A DNA stretch of 64,000 nt from Glandiceps talaboti (GCF_964340395.1 NC_135549.1:22253342-22317341), one strand, 5' to 3'; shown: positions 36,391 through 48,202, counted from the first letter of the stretch. A program made the numbers and translations. The notes: a model not told the origin generated them from the letters alone.

Positions 36391-37029
36391 TAATCATGTT
36401 ATTACTAGAGACAAGATGTTTGTTAGAGATGAAGTTACCTTTTTTGAATCAGATGGGCACCACAGACATGTGTGATTAAGCAATCTGCTTTGGTCAAGTG
36501 AATCATCAGTCACAAGACATTGTAGCATTTCTCCTTTTTACTAGTATGTGGTTGTATTGAAGTTCAAATTGTCCTAAAGAACATTTTCCTCAAATCAGAA
36601 ACTAGTGAAATGTTCTACTGGTATATATACCTTGACCAAAATTCCCAATCCCCGATTTTGATAAACCCCCCAACATGCATCTCCCTCAATGCAAGTCGTA
36701 TTGAAATCAGTACTATTGAATAATTATCAGCAGATACACATTTTGTATTTTTTAGCCGAATTCGTGCAATAAATGAACTTAATATCAAATTGTAGTCTGT
36801 TGATGGCATCATTTAATTATCCTGGGCATATAATAGTGAAATAATAATGTTCTTTAAAAACTGTAAATGTAATGGCAGTGTGATTGACTCTATGACCATG
36901 TTAGTCCACTGTCACTCATGCTTTATCAATAAACAATTTTAGAAGTGAACTGTACACACCAGAACTATGAATCTATGTTGAATCTCATAAATCTTCACGT
37001 GCCCCGAGAGTTATTAACAAGGACTTAAT

Positions 37030-37470
37030 AGATATAATTCAGTGCACCCATTCAGATATTTAACTCCATTCACGGATCTTCACCTCCCTTTAAATATCAC
37101 GATACTACTACAGGGTGATCACACCATACATACTGCACATGCCACTCTTAGTACTAGAGTTTTCCAGCTCCTATGTATCAGAAACACAGCTCACATACAA
37201 TGCCATCCTATAATAAATAGCACTAGAGGGTGATCACAGAGCTAACATGTCACAATTGAATAGTTCACTACTGGGGGGGGGGGGGGGGGGGGGGTCATCA
37301 AGGTCGACATCAGAAACACAGCACAGCACACAAAAAAACCCAAACTTAATTAATGTTGGGGGGGGGGGGGGGGTATTAAGATCAATGTATCAGGAACACA
37401 GCACATATAAAATCCCAGCCACTGTTGGCACTAATAGAGTTGTCATGCTTAACTACCTGTATACTTGAAC
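37030..37470 (+). repeat. Degenerate tandem units with poly-G insertions
   Basis: Motifs TATCAGAAACACAGC, GGGTGATCACA and related pieces recur with spacing of roughly 80-140 bp (near 37,168, 37,303 and 37,388). Two units carry long G runs (37,273-37,294 and 37,358-37,373). Confidence 0.65.
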
Positions 37471-37639
37471 TACTATCACTACTACCCTATTCCGCTACCC
37501 CAACCTGAGATTTTTTGAATTTTCTGTTACAAGTCTACTCTTGCCAACCATTCAGAGCTAGTCTCAAGTGGCATTCCTATATATGAAGCGTGATTGGTCA
37601 AACACATAATTAGACATTTGAATCACACAATCTGGTCAC

Positions 37640-37723
37640 TAGACTGTAAGATACGTCGTGACGTTTCGCCCTCATCTCGGCCGATGGTTGAGGGCGCCCC
37701 GTCACGGCGTACCTTACAGACTA
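37640..37723. mobile_element. Palindromic MITE family A, copy 4
   Basis: 84 bp, the shortest and best-preserved copy: TAGACTGTAAGATACGTCG at one end and GTACCTTACAGACTA at the other. The arms pair for about 35 bp. It is flanked by a perfect 9-bp duplication TCTGGTCAC (37631-37639 and 37724-37732), so this is likely a recent insertion. Confidence 0.9.
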
Positions 37724-37959
37724 TCTGGTCACATGATGAAACCGCAATTGTGTTGTCATGGAAACACAACCTTATTCAAATTGCATATTTGCACACGTTA
37801 TGAGTGTGGCTTCTAGACCAGTGTGACATGGCTAGCATCATAGACGAAGAATAGTGAAAATCAAAACGTGAGCTGGGATAACAAAGTGGTAGCGCTAGTC
37901 CAAGTCTACATGTAGGCTACTGTCATACAGAAGACAAGTCACAATAGTTTGATGCTCTC

Positions 37960-40149
37960 ATATTTATTTCATTTTACAAAAAGCAAAATAAAGTATCTTC
38001 CAAGTACAGAAATTCCCCAACAATTCTCAGTATCACAAGGGACTTTCATTCTCAACGATGAAAAGATCTCAATTCTCCTCTTTAACCCCCAAAACATTGG
38101 TGGTGAGTGACATGCAGTCCATGTAACATGGCAAAATAAACCAACAAAAAAACCACATAGTAAGAAATGTATTGAGTCAACCTTGTTTAAATCGGTTATA
38201 GTACTTCGATAATATTCATAATGCAAAGTGAACAGCTGCTTCTCGTGAGTCTTTCTCTTTCCTTGACAAAGCTAATTTATAAAGTAATCGGCCTTATGGC
38301 TGGCTACATAATTTTTTCTAAAACACAAACTTTTCAATGTAGAAATATCTTCAATAAATTTTATGACAAAATACCCTTCATATAGTTGACAGTCGAACTG
38401 TGCAGAACCATCACCAAAACTTGACTACAAAATTATATGTATGTATGTATGAAATCCGGAACAAAAGAATTTAACAAGATCATAAATAAATGAATTGTCA
38501 AACAAAATACATGGATGACACCCCTTGGTGGGTTTTTCTTTTACCAGTAAAGGGAAATTTTTTTAAGCATGATATAAGTCCAGTTAATAAACATGCCCAA
38601 GAACCTACACGACTATCTCACACCCAACTTGTATTGTTTTCGCCCGTCCTACATGTAAACATACTGGGAGGGGAAAAACAACAACCCATGTTATTTGGTA
38701 GTATAGGATCTAAGTAACTAAAAAACAAAAACAAGGGATTCATTGATGCTTCCATCTTCTTTTCTTCTGATATAAGTTCGAACTGCTGTATGCGAAATTA
38801 ATCGAACGCTGAAGATAATGTAACAATGGCCGTGAGCTATTACACCAGCCAGCATAAATGAACCCCCTGAATTAATCAAGTTTTCCACTACATATATTTG
38901 TACATCTAGATTTGTCTTGTTAACAACCGTACAATGTTGGATTAATTTCACCCTTTAATAAATGAAGGCACTAAATATTACCGACCAATGCTCTGATACA
39001 AGTGCATTCAGATGACACTTAGATTATACAAAACATCGTCATCGACTGATTATCTAAACAAATGTTCCGTCACGGAGGGACTGATTGGTTGGACACGATG
39101 GTCTCTTTAATGTGCGTGTAAAACTCAAAACATCTTTTCCCCTCCTCCTTACTCCATAATGCCTACACAAATAATAGACATGGTCTCAAAAAATGCCAAG
39201 CAAGTGGCTTTAAATGCTTTTGGTTGATTCCTCTCCTCATGAATTTTTTTTTTTTTAAGTTCTCAACTTCTCAACATCACCAGTCAGCAACAGGGGGCAA
39301 CTATCAAGACAGGCCACATGTACAACACTTCAGATGTTTATTTAGTATAACTGACAGCCTTGACTCCACTGATCAGGACTTGTCTTCCATCAACTCATTC
39401 CTTCAAATGAAAACTAGCTAATGCTCCGCATCCATTGTTTTTCCAACTAGGTAATTCATAATTCGCTGTGTCAAACATAACACTTCTTACACAATAAACA
39501 CACATCAGTTGATTTCTCTCCAGCAACTCTGAATACCGATCTTCTTCAAAATTCTTACAAAATTAACACATCAGAAATGATTTGCAATTGTGCAAAGTTC
39601 TATCATCAATTTAATCATTTTTTCCTCATTGTTGTACAGACATCTTTCAACATATGAACACCTTACCTACTAAAACTCTTTACTAAAGGTACCTTGTTTG
39701 TAATATTTTGAAAATGACGTCTGTCATTCTACGGTGGTTTGGCTTCTACAAATCACTCGAGAGCAAGAAATAAAACAAGAAAACAGTGGGAACCCTAAAA
39801 CAGGGCTATCAAAAACAGAAGGAAAATCTAGAAAACTACTCGCATATAATGATTATAACACTTGGTATGGGTTAACTGAATGTTTATGCAACAAATACAG
39901 TTTCTTTAAAGACTACACCATATCTCACTTCAGCCTGGACCAGCCAGTTTTTACCAGTTCTAAATGTCGAAATCTAGAATCAGGCTGTCACCTGTTTCTT
40001 ATAATGTTGCCCCCTTTTTTTTTGTAAAGAAGAAATTGCTCTCTGACCAAAACATAAACTCCTGTGCCCCCTGACTTACTGCAACTGGTACTGGTCACTC
40101 TGACTACTGTAAGATAGGCTTCATAATCCTTCAGTCATCGTGAAGGCTT
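37960..40149 (-). other. Possible CNBP 3' untranslated region
   Basis: About 2.2 kb downstream of the CNBP stop lacks the repeat families seen elsewhere in the window. It contains an AATAAA on the minus strand (37963-37968) that could end the transcript. Earlier AATAAA-like sites, such as near 39337, would give a shorter UTR. This rests on position and signal only. Confidence 0.3.
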
Positions 40150-40261
40150 TCAAGCGGTGACGCCACATTCACGCGCATAGTGACCAGGTAAACCACACTT
40201 GTAGCAGTTATTGGAGTCCTCACTGGAGCAGTTGCGGGCGTAATGACCAACCTGACCACAC
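40150..40261 (-). CDS. CNBP: CNBP coding exon 6 (terminal; knuckles 7-8)
   Basis: Completes knuckle 7 (CYKCGQVGHYARNC) and adds knuckle 8 (CYKCGLPGHYAREC), ending GVTA and TGA. The acceptor is CATTTGTAG. The C-terminal spacing resembles the last two knuckles of vertebrate CNBP. Confidence 0.95.
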
Positions 40262-43200
40262 CTACAAATGATGAGAAGGAAAATAAATGTAACCATGTAA
40301 CAAAACTATATAACAATGTAATGAACTATGTAACAAAGCTATACAACGTAATGAACAATGTAACAATGTAATGAAAGACATACGACACTCATCTAGCATA
40401 ATCAAAGCACAATAACACCTACTTGTAGCAGGTCTGGCCACCACCGCCTTCACTATCACGGCTACCGCCGCCACCGCCACCACTATTCATCACTCCACCC
40501 TCTGGGCAGTCACGAGCAAGGTGTCCCAGTTTGCCACAGTTGTAGCAGGTCTTGTCATCGGAACCTCGACCACCACCGCCGCCGCCGCCACCACCACTTC
40601 TGTCACAGTCGCGAGAAATATGACCAGTTTGTCCACAGCTGTAGCAGGTACGACTACTCTCACTACGTTGTTCAGTACAGTCACGGGCTAAATGCCCACT
40701 CTGGCTACAGTTGTAACATAAGTCTATGCAAGATAAAATCAGGAAAATACTCTCATGTTAAATCAGCTCACACGAACATGAAAAATCAGTGTAATCAAGA
40801 ACTAATTCCGGTGAAGGCACGATCATCAGTTAGTTAGGATATATGTATTATCTTAAGTCTTTACTGAAGACAGAGTCCCAAACTGGTGTTTTGTATTCCA
40901 AAGTTATTATGCAAATTTGAATGATGCTCTCTTGATACAAAACATCACAATTTTGCGTATGGTATTGACATTTAAATAGTCTGTGTATTCAAATTGAGGG
41001 AGCTTTGAAAGAAAAAGTTTGATAATTTCACTTTGGGGTCAAAGGTTATCGTATTTGAAAGCTCATTGATAACATGAGGGTAGACACTTCAATGGTGTCC
41101 ATGTGTGTTCAAACATTTGGAGATAACAGGCAAAATGTGTTGTATATCACAAATATGGCCACTATTTTGCTATGCACGTTAAATGTCACGAAACTAAGTA
41201 ACATGCATATGCTTCAGTCGAACATGTCATGATTAAATCGTCATCACTTGAAATGTTTGATTCAAAAAGGTGTGAACATAATTCAAACTTGGCTGTTTGA
41301 CCTTGAAGACTTTCAAGGTCAAAATAAAATGAAAGCTCATATATGATAATACAGCAGGCACATGAATGGAATCACTGTGCATTATACCTCTGAATTATGA
41401 TGCATACTGTGAAATTAAACAACAAATATGGCTGCATTTGACATTATCTGATTCCATCACAAAACAAAGTGACGTGCATATGTCTCACATAGTATGTTAC
41501 TTTTGTACTAGGTTTGGTTGAAATCGGTTGGTGCAAGCTAGAGATATGAGGGTGAATGCAGGCACACACGGATAGACGGATGGACAGACGGACAGAACTC
41601 GACGTATAAACTCCCTCCAGGCCATGCCCATTGGGGACTAAAAATGCCATAAACATTTTGAAACATAGAAAAGGCTGATAAGGTGTGAACAACCTTGTAA
41701 AGGCTGATAAACACAACGTCATTCCTTTATGTTGCACAAGCCAGAGGAAAAGCAGACAAAACATGGTGAGGGCTGAACTACACATTAAACCCTAGTATGC
41801 ATTTCCCTTATGAAAAGAAAACAAAATAAAAGATGTTGGGACATTAAGGGCTATTTTTTGGGGTCTGATATGAATCTAATCACGATCAAAAAGAAGATGA
41901 CCACAGATTAACAGCTAGTACACTACTGTATTGAATAACTGCCCATTTCAGTGAAATGTGGCCAATACAACCACACAAAACCTTTTGAGATTCTCCAATG
42001 TCTATATATTAACACGCATCACACCCCCACATATCACCAGAAATCAGTATACAAAGTTCTGAACTTGACACAAACTCACCTTCGCTTGCATTTGGACAGT
42101 CTCGGGCAATGTGTCCACTCCTATTGCAGCGATAGCAGGTATCTGTGAAAGGAAACACACCGAGTTAATATCCACGACTGGTTGAAAGATGGCTGGCTAT
42201 TCAGAAACTCGAACACAAGACGCTGAAGGTTACACCTGCAGAGTTAGGCAGCTCAAAAAGGAAAGCCATGCTTCGTAAGTGTGGGAGAAACTAACAAGCA
42301 AGAAGCCTGAAGCCAACTGAATGAACACACAAGACAGTCATTTTTTGTCTTGCTTCATGGAAACGTGTGCAAATTTCATGGCAAAAGCTGGTTTCGTTAG
42401 CTGCTTTAATGCACCATGCTCACACTGACGTAAGAATCTGTAACAAAATGCTATGAAAGTGGTCAGGACGGAATGTTTTTTTTTTTGGTTTTATTCTGCT
42501 TCTCTCTTGACACAGAAATCCAGACACAGTTGAAAATAATGCATCACAAGTTTAATTCCATTGATTGGAAGATTGCCAAATGTAATTTAAAACGGAAATA
42601 TGCAAGGGTCAGTGGATGTATTAAGTGCTATGCAAATGTATTTGCAGATGACAACAGCAAACCAAGAATTCTGATGAAATTGTATGAATCACAAGTGTTA
42701 TGCGTTAGTTCTCTGAAAGAACACTCGGTAGCTTCAATCAGGAGTCCAGACCATCAAAATGAGTGAAACCTCAAATGCTGAACACCATTATTTCAAATCA
42801 TAGTTTGCGCATTCACAATAAACAAACATTAAGAACAGATTTCAGTCAGCCGAAAGATGGGCTCTCAAAGCAATCAACTTTACATAAAACCAGAGGCACT
42901 GATTAACGTTTTTACACGGGTCATACTGTGGAAGTGCATGTCTTTACAACTTGAAAACTATGGTGATTGTTATCATCTAGTAAAAATTCATTTGACCTTA
43001 CCACTCACATTTAGAGACAGGCAATTTACCACAGACTACGGTGGTAGTCAGGTCTGCAACTATCGTTGTGATGATGGCTGCAAACCTGACAAGTGTAACC
43101 GGGAAATCACACAAATCCAATTCACAAACCAATGACTAACCCTTTACTTCACTTCTAGAGTGCCACGACTGCTCAAAACTGTCAACCAAACTTACCCCAA

Positions 43201-44199
43201 CCCTAAATCATTCCTTGCTTTCAGATACAGTGTTTTTTTGTAAGAACTTGCCTGCATCAGCAGTACAGTCCCGAGCATAGTGACCAACTTTGTTGCACTT
43301 GAAGCATTTCTCTGTAGGGAAGTATAGGGCAACAATTAACTACTGTCTAAGAGTTTTAGCAAATACAGAAACAAACACAGTATTGGTACTTTGTTTCTAC
43401 TAAAAAACAGGAGTACAATGCACTACTACTTTGAAGCACGGACAGGGGGAAAAATCACTAGTACATAATCACAGACCCTGTCATCAAAGTACAACATACA
43501 ACAAGGTATAGACTTGTCCATGGTTCACAACATATGTCAAAAGATAACCAAAAGAAAAGAAAAAGAAAAAAAATTTTAGAACAGAAATAAACAACACAGC
43601 AAACAAATCTTACCTCTCAGACCCCCACGGCCCCTTCCACCTGGACCTATTAATAAAGTCACCGTGATTTTGTCACACTGTGCAATGTAACAGAGGGGGA
43701 AATCATCATGGGGCTACAAAGCCCTCAGATATGACCACTCAAATCAGGCAAAGGTGGAGGAGTCCTTGAAACAATCTTACAAACAAGTGGTAGCATTCTT
43801 AAGAAACATCAAGTCTTAAATACCAGCATGCAGTCTTTTTGTCAACAGTCTGTTTATTGCAATATTGGTTGTCATTTCTCTACTCCACTTTCTGTGTTCA
43901 ACTTCACAAGCTTCATACTCAAGAGACATGTTCAAATTCTCAAATGTACATGGATAATATAGTAAGGCAAGTGAAATGATGGTATGAGAAGGACAGACTG
44001 TCCCGGTGACATCATGAATGAAAATATCAATACGAAACGCATGCAATCCACCAAATCAATCCACCCACAAAGTCTCACCTTTAGGACGACCACCTCTTCC
44101 ACGTCCGCCGCCGCCTCCTCCACCACCACGACTTTTGCAGTCACGAGCGTAATGCCCGTAGCGGTGACAATTATAACATTCAGTATCTCTGCTACTCAT
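40150..44199 (-). CDS. CNBP: CCHC zinc-knuckle nucleic acid binding protein (CNBP), 6 coding exons
   Basis: CNBP binds G-rich single-stranded DNA and RNA, helps translation of many mRNAs and unfolds G-quadruplexes; it is nuclear and cytoplasmic. Coding exons: 44199-44079, 43646-43614, 43311-43252, 42142-42080, 40723-40423, 40261-40150. They total 690 nt, giving 229 aa plus stop, with consistent phases. Eight CX2CX4HX4C knuckles begin at residues 8, 54, 74, 95, 119, 152, 191 and 212; vertebrate CNBP has seven in about 177 aa. Extra length comes from three glycine-rich linkers, the first an RG-rich segment (about residues 24-51). One intron uses a GC donor. A 5' non-coding exon near 47.4 kb probably joins the acceptor at 44224. 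An in-frame upstream ATG at 44238 lies in the predicted intron, so 44199 was chosen. Confidence 0.95.
40423..40723 (-). CDS. CNBP: CNBP coding exon 5 (knuckles 4-6)
   Basis: 301 nt holding three knuckles (CYNCSQSGHLARDC, CYSCGQTGHISRDC, CYNCGKLGHLARDC) and the first cysteine of knuckle 7. Two polyglycine tracts, nine and six residues, separate them. The acceptor is CTTGCATAG and the donor is CTACAA|GTAGGT, which splits the lysine codon inside knuckle 7. Confidence 0.95.
41505..41650. repeat. Interspersed repeat with (GGAC/GATA)AGAC tract
   Basis: Contains TTTGGTTGAAATCGGTTGGT, a short GACAGACGGA repeat and CATGCCCATTGGGGACTA. This combination is, from memory, the 3' portion of a repeat common in marine invertebrate genomes. 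It lies in CNBP intron 5. Confidence 0.5.
42080..42142 (-). CDS. CNBP: CNBP coding exon 4 (knuckle 3)
   Basis: 63 nt encoding DTCYRCNRSGHIARDCPNAS then E. The acceptor is CCTTTCACAG and the donor is GCGAAG|GTGAGT. Both ends are phase 1, so like its neighbours this single-knuckle exon is a frame-preserving cassette. Confidence 0.94.
43252..43311 (-). CDS. CNBP: CNBP coding exon 3 (knuckle 2, GC donor)
   Basis: 60 nt encoding EKCFKCNKVGHYARDCTADA. The acceptor is TCCCTACAG. The donor reads GATGCAG|GCAAGT, a GC-AG intron matching the strong consensus normally required when GC replaces GT. No GT alternative keeps the frame here. Confidence 0.93.
43614..43646 (-). CDS. CNBP: CNBP coding exon 2, 33-nt microexon
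   Basis: Eleven codons' worth of sequence encoding GPGGRGRGGLR between acceptor TTATTAATAG and donor GAGAG|GTAAGA. Being 33 nt with the same phase at both ends, it can be skipped without shifting frame. It lengthens the RG-rich region between knuckles 1 and 2, which suggests an alternative cassette. Confidence 0.85.
44079..44199 (-). CDS. CNBP: CNBP coding exon 1 (exon 2 of the transcript)
   Basis: Encodes residues 1-40 and the first base of 41: MSSRDTECYNCHRYGHYARD, then CKSR, eight glycines and RGRGG. This is knuckle 1 plus an RG-rich segment. The transcribed exon probably starts at 44224 after TTATTTTTCAG, with a GA-rich 25-nt leader. The donor is CCTAAAG|GTGAGA. Confidence 0.94.
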
Positions 44200-45541
44200 C
44201 TCTCCTCCACTCTCTCTCTCTCTCCTGAAAAATAACATTGGTCACATTAAATAACTCATCTTTTCAGCAAATCAAACAAAATTTCCTCTAAGGTACATCA
44301 ATTTGCTACATTCTCAGTTCAAAACTTAAGGTCAATATGAACCCCCACCCACCTCTTGAAAGGCATATATTCATAATATGTTGGTTGAACATGATCAAGC
44401 CTTCCATGGGGCTGCCGTTCGCCAAAGTGTACATCAATATGCGAAATGACTAATGAAAATGAAATACATTTCCACAACGTTTGAAGGGTTGAGGAATTTC
44501 ATTTTTATTTTAGGCACAGTTTTAACACCATAGGGATGAGATGAACCTGTCGAGGAGACGGTCACAACCCATATTAGAAATGCAAATTGAGGCACAGCTT
44601 TCTAAATATTTACTAATTTCAAGAACGTTTTGTGTACCAAATCTTTTAAGTTTGAGGACAAGTGCACAAACCTTTTACATAAACAGAGGAGGTGTTAGGC
44701 ATATACAATGTATGTGGTAAAGCTTTCCATATGTAATGAATTTAGAAATTATTCAAATGACAACATTTTGGGTTAATCTTTAACTTGTTCATTCTCACAG
44801 TAACGTACTGATGACTATCCTATTAGAACAGCCAGGTCATATTTTTTTTTACATTTTGCTCATTGCAATCAGCTGTCTATTGAGACGAGTTAGGCTACAT
44901 TAAATTCATGCAAATACAACACTTCCAATTGCACACTTTTAATGAATGTTTCAAAACTTGCATGATAATTAATGACCTTACCCAAACTTTAATTATAAAT
45001 TAACAGGTGTTTTAGATAGGAGAATGTATGACTTTGTAGACAGGTGCAACTCTAAACAGTCACACACATTCAATTCAAATGACCCACACTTCCACATCCT
45101 CTATTTTCAGTACTATTTTACTATAGTTCAGTGACCACATGGAAATGTCAGCCATTTCCTGAATATTTTATACTTTTTAAGTAATTGGTACCATTGCAAT
45201 GCTCAAATCACATGCTTCAAGATATAAATCACATTTGAATTTAAAGTAGCATTTACTAATCATGAAAACTTGATTATTTGGACGGCCTTTATGAACCTAT
45301 TTCAAGGTGAAGAAATACTCTGCTTTTGTACTACTCAAATATGTCCAAGTCTACAACTTCACTGGCACTTGGACAAGGGGCAACACATTCTGCACGAGTC
45401 TCAATCAGTCTTTACTTTTACAAATACTTGTATTAACACATGTGGGATCGAACAAAATCAGTGAAAGCCTAAAAACGTTTCAATATATTTGTCGTGTAAC
45501 AATTCCATGATGGGTAAAAGGAAATGTTACCGAGCTATTTT

Positions 45542-46634
45542 AAAGGGCCACTGCAATTCTGTTTCTTTCTTTACACTAATATGTTCATACTGCCCCCTAA
45601 TGAAAGGAATGTATGATTAAATGTTGATTTACTGCATGCGTCATATAGAAATGGGAAGGGTGAAATCTGTACCCCTCCCGGCCTGCTTCACGAGTATTTA
45701 GGTAGAACGTGACAGAACAGTGATGTGCAACATGACGAACCAGACGATATTATATGAGCATTTGCGTTGGTGCATTGCCGCCCGCAATACTATGTAGATG
45801 ACACATCGAAATGTATGTACAAGATACACATGGATAATATACTGCATGTAAACTCTATCATCCTGAATATTGCCTTTTAGTATGACGAACTGTTTCCATT
45901 TACAACAAAGTCAACCTCTACAAAGTGAAGAAGCCAAACCTAGCAAAGGTCAATTTGTATTACAAGTATGTAACAAAGGACATATCGCGTCGCTGTCGCT
46001 CAAACATTCTTTTTCGATGTGCCACTTTGGTTAGAAAGCACTGGAGTGAATTGAATACCGCGGAACACAACTACACAACAACACATTGTAAAAACATACT
46101 ATAGTACCAGACAGGACACTATAAAAGACAACTTTAATGCCAATTCTTGTTTAAAAGTCTGTCTTGATCTTGTGTAGGTGGCCTGTTAGTGTTAAGATCT
46201 TCATCGTCAGAACCACCCGTTGAACTTTCACTTGTACCGTCTGGTTCAAAGGAATAGGGTTCAATAACACCGTTAAAGATGAAAGCTAGGCTGTGATCCT
46301 CTTCACTTGAAAAATCTGACGAACATTCGCCGTCCCGTTCGAAAGATACAGTTTCTAGAACTTGTTGTGACTGAGCCTCCATAGCCATTCATGTTACGAG
46401 GGTGAAGTTCAAGGTTATGGGTTCCTACTATGATGACATAACAGGAATGCTTTCATATGCAAATATAAATACTCACTCAGCAGAGGGTGTCATGAATGTG
46501 GAAGCAGCATAGTTTCTAACGGGATTTTCACTATTCTTGGTCACTTTTCTCCTCAACGATATATAGAAATGTGTTAAGTGGCTATTTTTTATTGACTTGA
46601 TGAAAAGTGACAAATAGAATTGCAGTGGCCCTTT
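45542..46634. mobile_element. 1.1-kb DNA transposon with 23-bp terminal inverted repeats
   Basis: Left end 45542-45564 and right end 46612-46634 are inverted copies of AAAGGGCCACTGCAATTCT plus TTT, with one mismatch. The flanks read TTTTAAA on the left and TTTCAAA on the right, overlapping the first bases of the repeat. That could be a 7-bp target duplication with one change, or just a palindromic end. Inside is a minus-strand ORF (46134-46388) carrying a PYSFEP motif. The element sits in CNBP intron 1. It is too short for a transposase, so it is probably non-autonomous. Confidence 0.65.
46134..46388 (-). CDS. Small acidic protein with PYSFEP motif (P2X7 intracellular-domain-like), inside the transposon
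   Basis: An 84-aa ORF starting MAMEAQSQQ, rich in Ser, Glu and Asp, with GVIEPYSFEP at about residues 40-49 and a second acidic stretch after it. From memory, the PYxFEP motif precedes a cysteine-rich zinc-binding module in many invertebrate proteins annotated as P2X purinoceptor 7-like. Here the ORF ends RLLNKNWH, roughly where that module would start, so it looks truncated or spliced onward. A TATA-like run (TATTTATATTTGCAT) lies about 75 bp upstream on the same strand. It is not a P2X receptor, having no membrane segments. Whether it is expressed is unknown. Confidence 0.45.
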   Translation of the reverse strand: MAMEAQSQQVLETVSFERDGECSSDFSSEEDHSLAFIFNGVIEPYSFEPDGTSESSTGGSDDEDLNTNRPPTQDQDRLLNKNWH

Positions 46635-47367
46635 CAAACCAATCATGCTTAATAAAGTATTGACTCTGCTCCCTTCCCGCCTGGCAAGCAAGCAACTAAG
46701 AACACCCACCACCTCCAAAAGCGTGAACACCACGGCATGTATATACCCGCTATCATTATGACATTGACAAAGACATGTCACGGTCAAAATAGTTCACTTG
46801 TATTCTATCTCCTATGAAATGTACACATCTTTACGAGAACATTGTGAAATATTTTTAGGCTGTGGCGAAATACTATCTACGCAGAAAATGTCATTAGAAG
46901 TTGCCTAGACGACTACATTGAACACAATTTCATGAACATATGGATCGTGTACGAACTGACCCGCTGTCAACGACGATGAGGTAAAAAAAAAAAAAAAAAG
47001 CGGGAGACGGGAATTTACAGACGGAACGATGGAGTTTGAAAGAACATTTGAGGACTTCCCACGTGTAACTCCTGGTTACAACTGTTGCAAAGATTTGGAG
47101 TACTAACTCCATCCCATTAAAAATGGGTCAAAAAACGACATGAAAAGTACGAAACTAACTGGTTTGACGAAGTAGTATCTCGACCTGTGTGAAAACCTTT
47201 TACATGCGCAATGCCGCGGCGATCTAGGTACCCAGCAAGTTCACAGAGGACAACACACAGTAGAATCAAAACACACATTGTGAGACATTACAATCATAAT
47301 ACCTTCTATAAACAGGCCAAGGGGACTATAGGTCATTCAGGCAAATGTTGATATCGATAAATCTTAC

Positions 47368-47470
47368 CTCTCACCAAGATTCCCCCGTCAAATTTGATCG
47401 GAAATTTTGTTTTCGTGTCAAATGCAACAATTTTCCAACCTTTTACACGTGGTTTGCACACGATACGAAA
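47368..47470 (-). promoter_or_regulatory. CNBP: Probable CNBP 5' non-coding exon and promoter side
   Basis: On the minus strand a GGTGAGAG|GTAAGA donor ends at 47368, preceded by sequence without a usable long ORF. The next acceptor downstream on the same strand is that of the CNBP start-codon exon at 44224. Vertebrate CNBP also begins with a non-coding exon. The 5' boundary given is a guess; the transcription start is not visible. Confidence 0.5.
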
Positions 47471-47697
47471 GTTTGACTGATATTTTTATGCAAATTAAGG
47501 ACAGCGCTGTGTGTGTGTTTACTTCCGAGTAGGCCTAGCGCCTGACCTATTTTATTAGCAGACTCTGGATTCGTTTAAATAATACGATAGGGAGAGTGGA
47601 AAATACGATACGATATTTACATATAAACAAAAAATGTGAATATTAAGTATATATGTAAATTAACCCATGCAACTATTGACAGTGATAGATAGGATCC

Positions 47698-47699
47698 TT

Positions 47700-47742
<43 letters not shown>

Positions 47743-47745
47743 TTG
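47698..47745. repeat. (TTTA)n microsatellite
   Basis: About twelve TTTA units, upstream of the CNBP 5' exon on the minus strand. Confidence 0.95.
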
Positions 47746-47877
47746 TATGTATGATGTATCCCTTATGTATCAGGGGGCAGGGGCTCACTATTAAAGATTG
47801 TTAGGAGTAGCACTAACAAAAATTAAAATACATACACTACTAAAAATTACGAGTAAAAACATAAACCGGAACAAACG

Positions 47878-47957
47878 AACAAAACAAAACAATACAAACA
47901 AAACAAAATAAAATAAAATAAAACAAAACAAAACAAAACAAAACAAAACAAAACAAA
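47878..47957. repeat. (AAAAC)n microsatellite
   Basis: AAAAC/AAAAT pentamer run. It yields a phenylalanine-rich ORF on the minus strand that is spurious. Confidence 0.95.
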
Positions 47958-48202
47958 GTGAGGTAAGAAGACTGATAGAACACATTTTTTTAACCCAATT
48001 ATTGTCGTAGCCCACAGACTACTCAGATTTTAATGTGTGACTCACCCCCCCCCCCCCTAACATCAAAGTAAAGTTCATCTTTTCTTTACTGAGTTAGTGA
48101 GTATAACTTTTTTCCAACAATAACGAACTAGACATAAATCACGGGGGAGGGGGGTTGAGACCGGAGTTTGTCACGAACGTTTCGCGGCCACTCACCTCTC
48201 AG

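Noticed and set aside
43984-44235. Plus-strand ORF of 83 codons opposite CNBP exon 1
   Set aside because: It is the antisense shadow of the glycine-rich coding exon.
46134-46388. P2X purinoceptor gene
   Set aside because: Only the PYxFEP motif is shared; there are no channel domain or membrane segments, and the ORF is bounded by transposon-like ends.
46473-46787. 104-codon ORF on the minus strand
   Set aside because: It straddles the right end of the transposon and has no recognisable content.
47791-48015. Phenylalanine-rich ORF resembling a membrane protein
   Set aside because: It is the complement of an AAAAC pentamer microsatellite.
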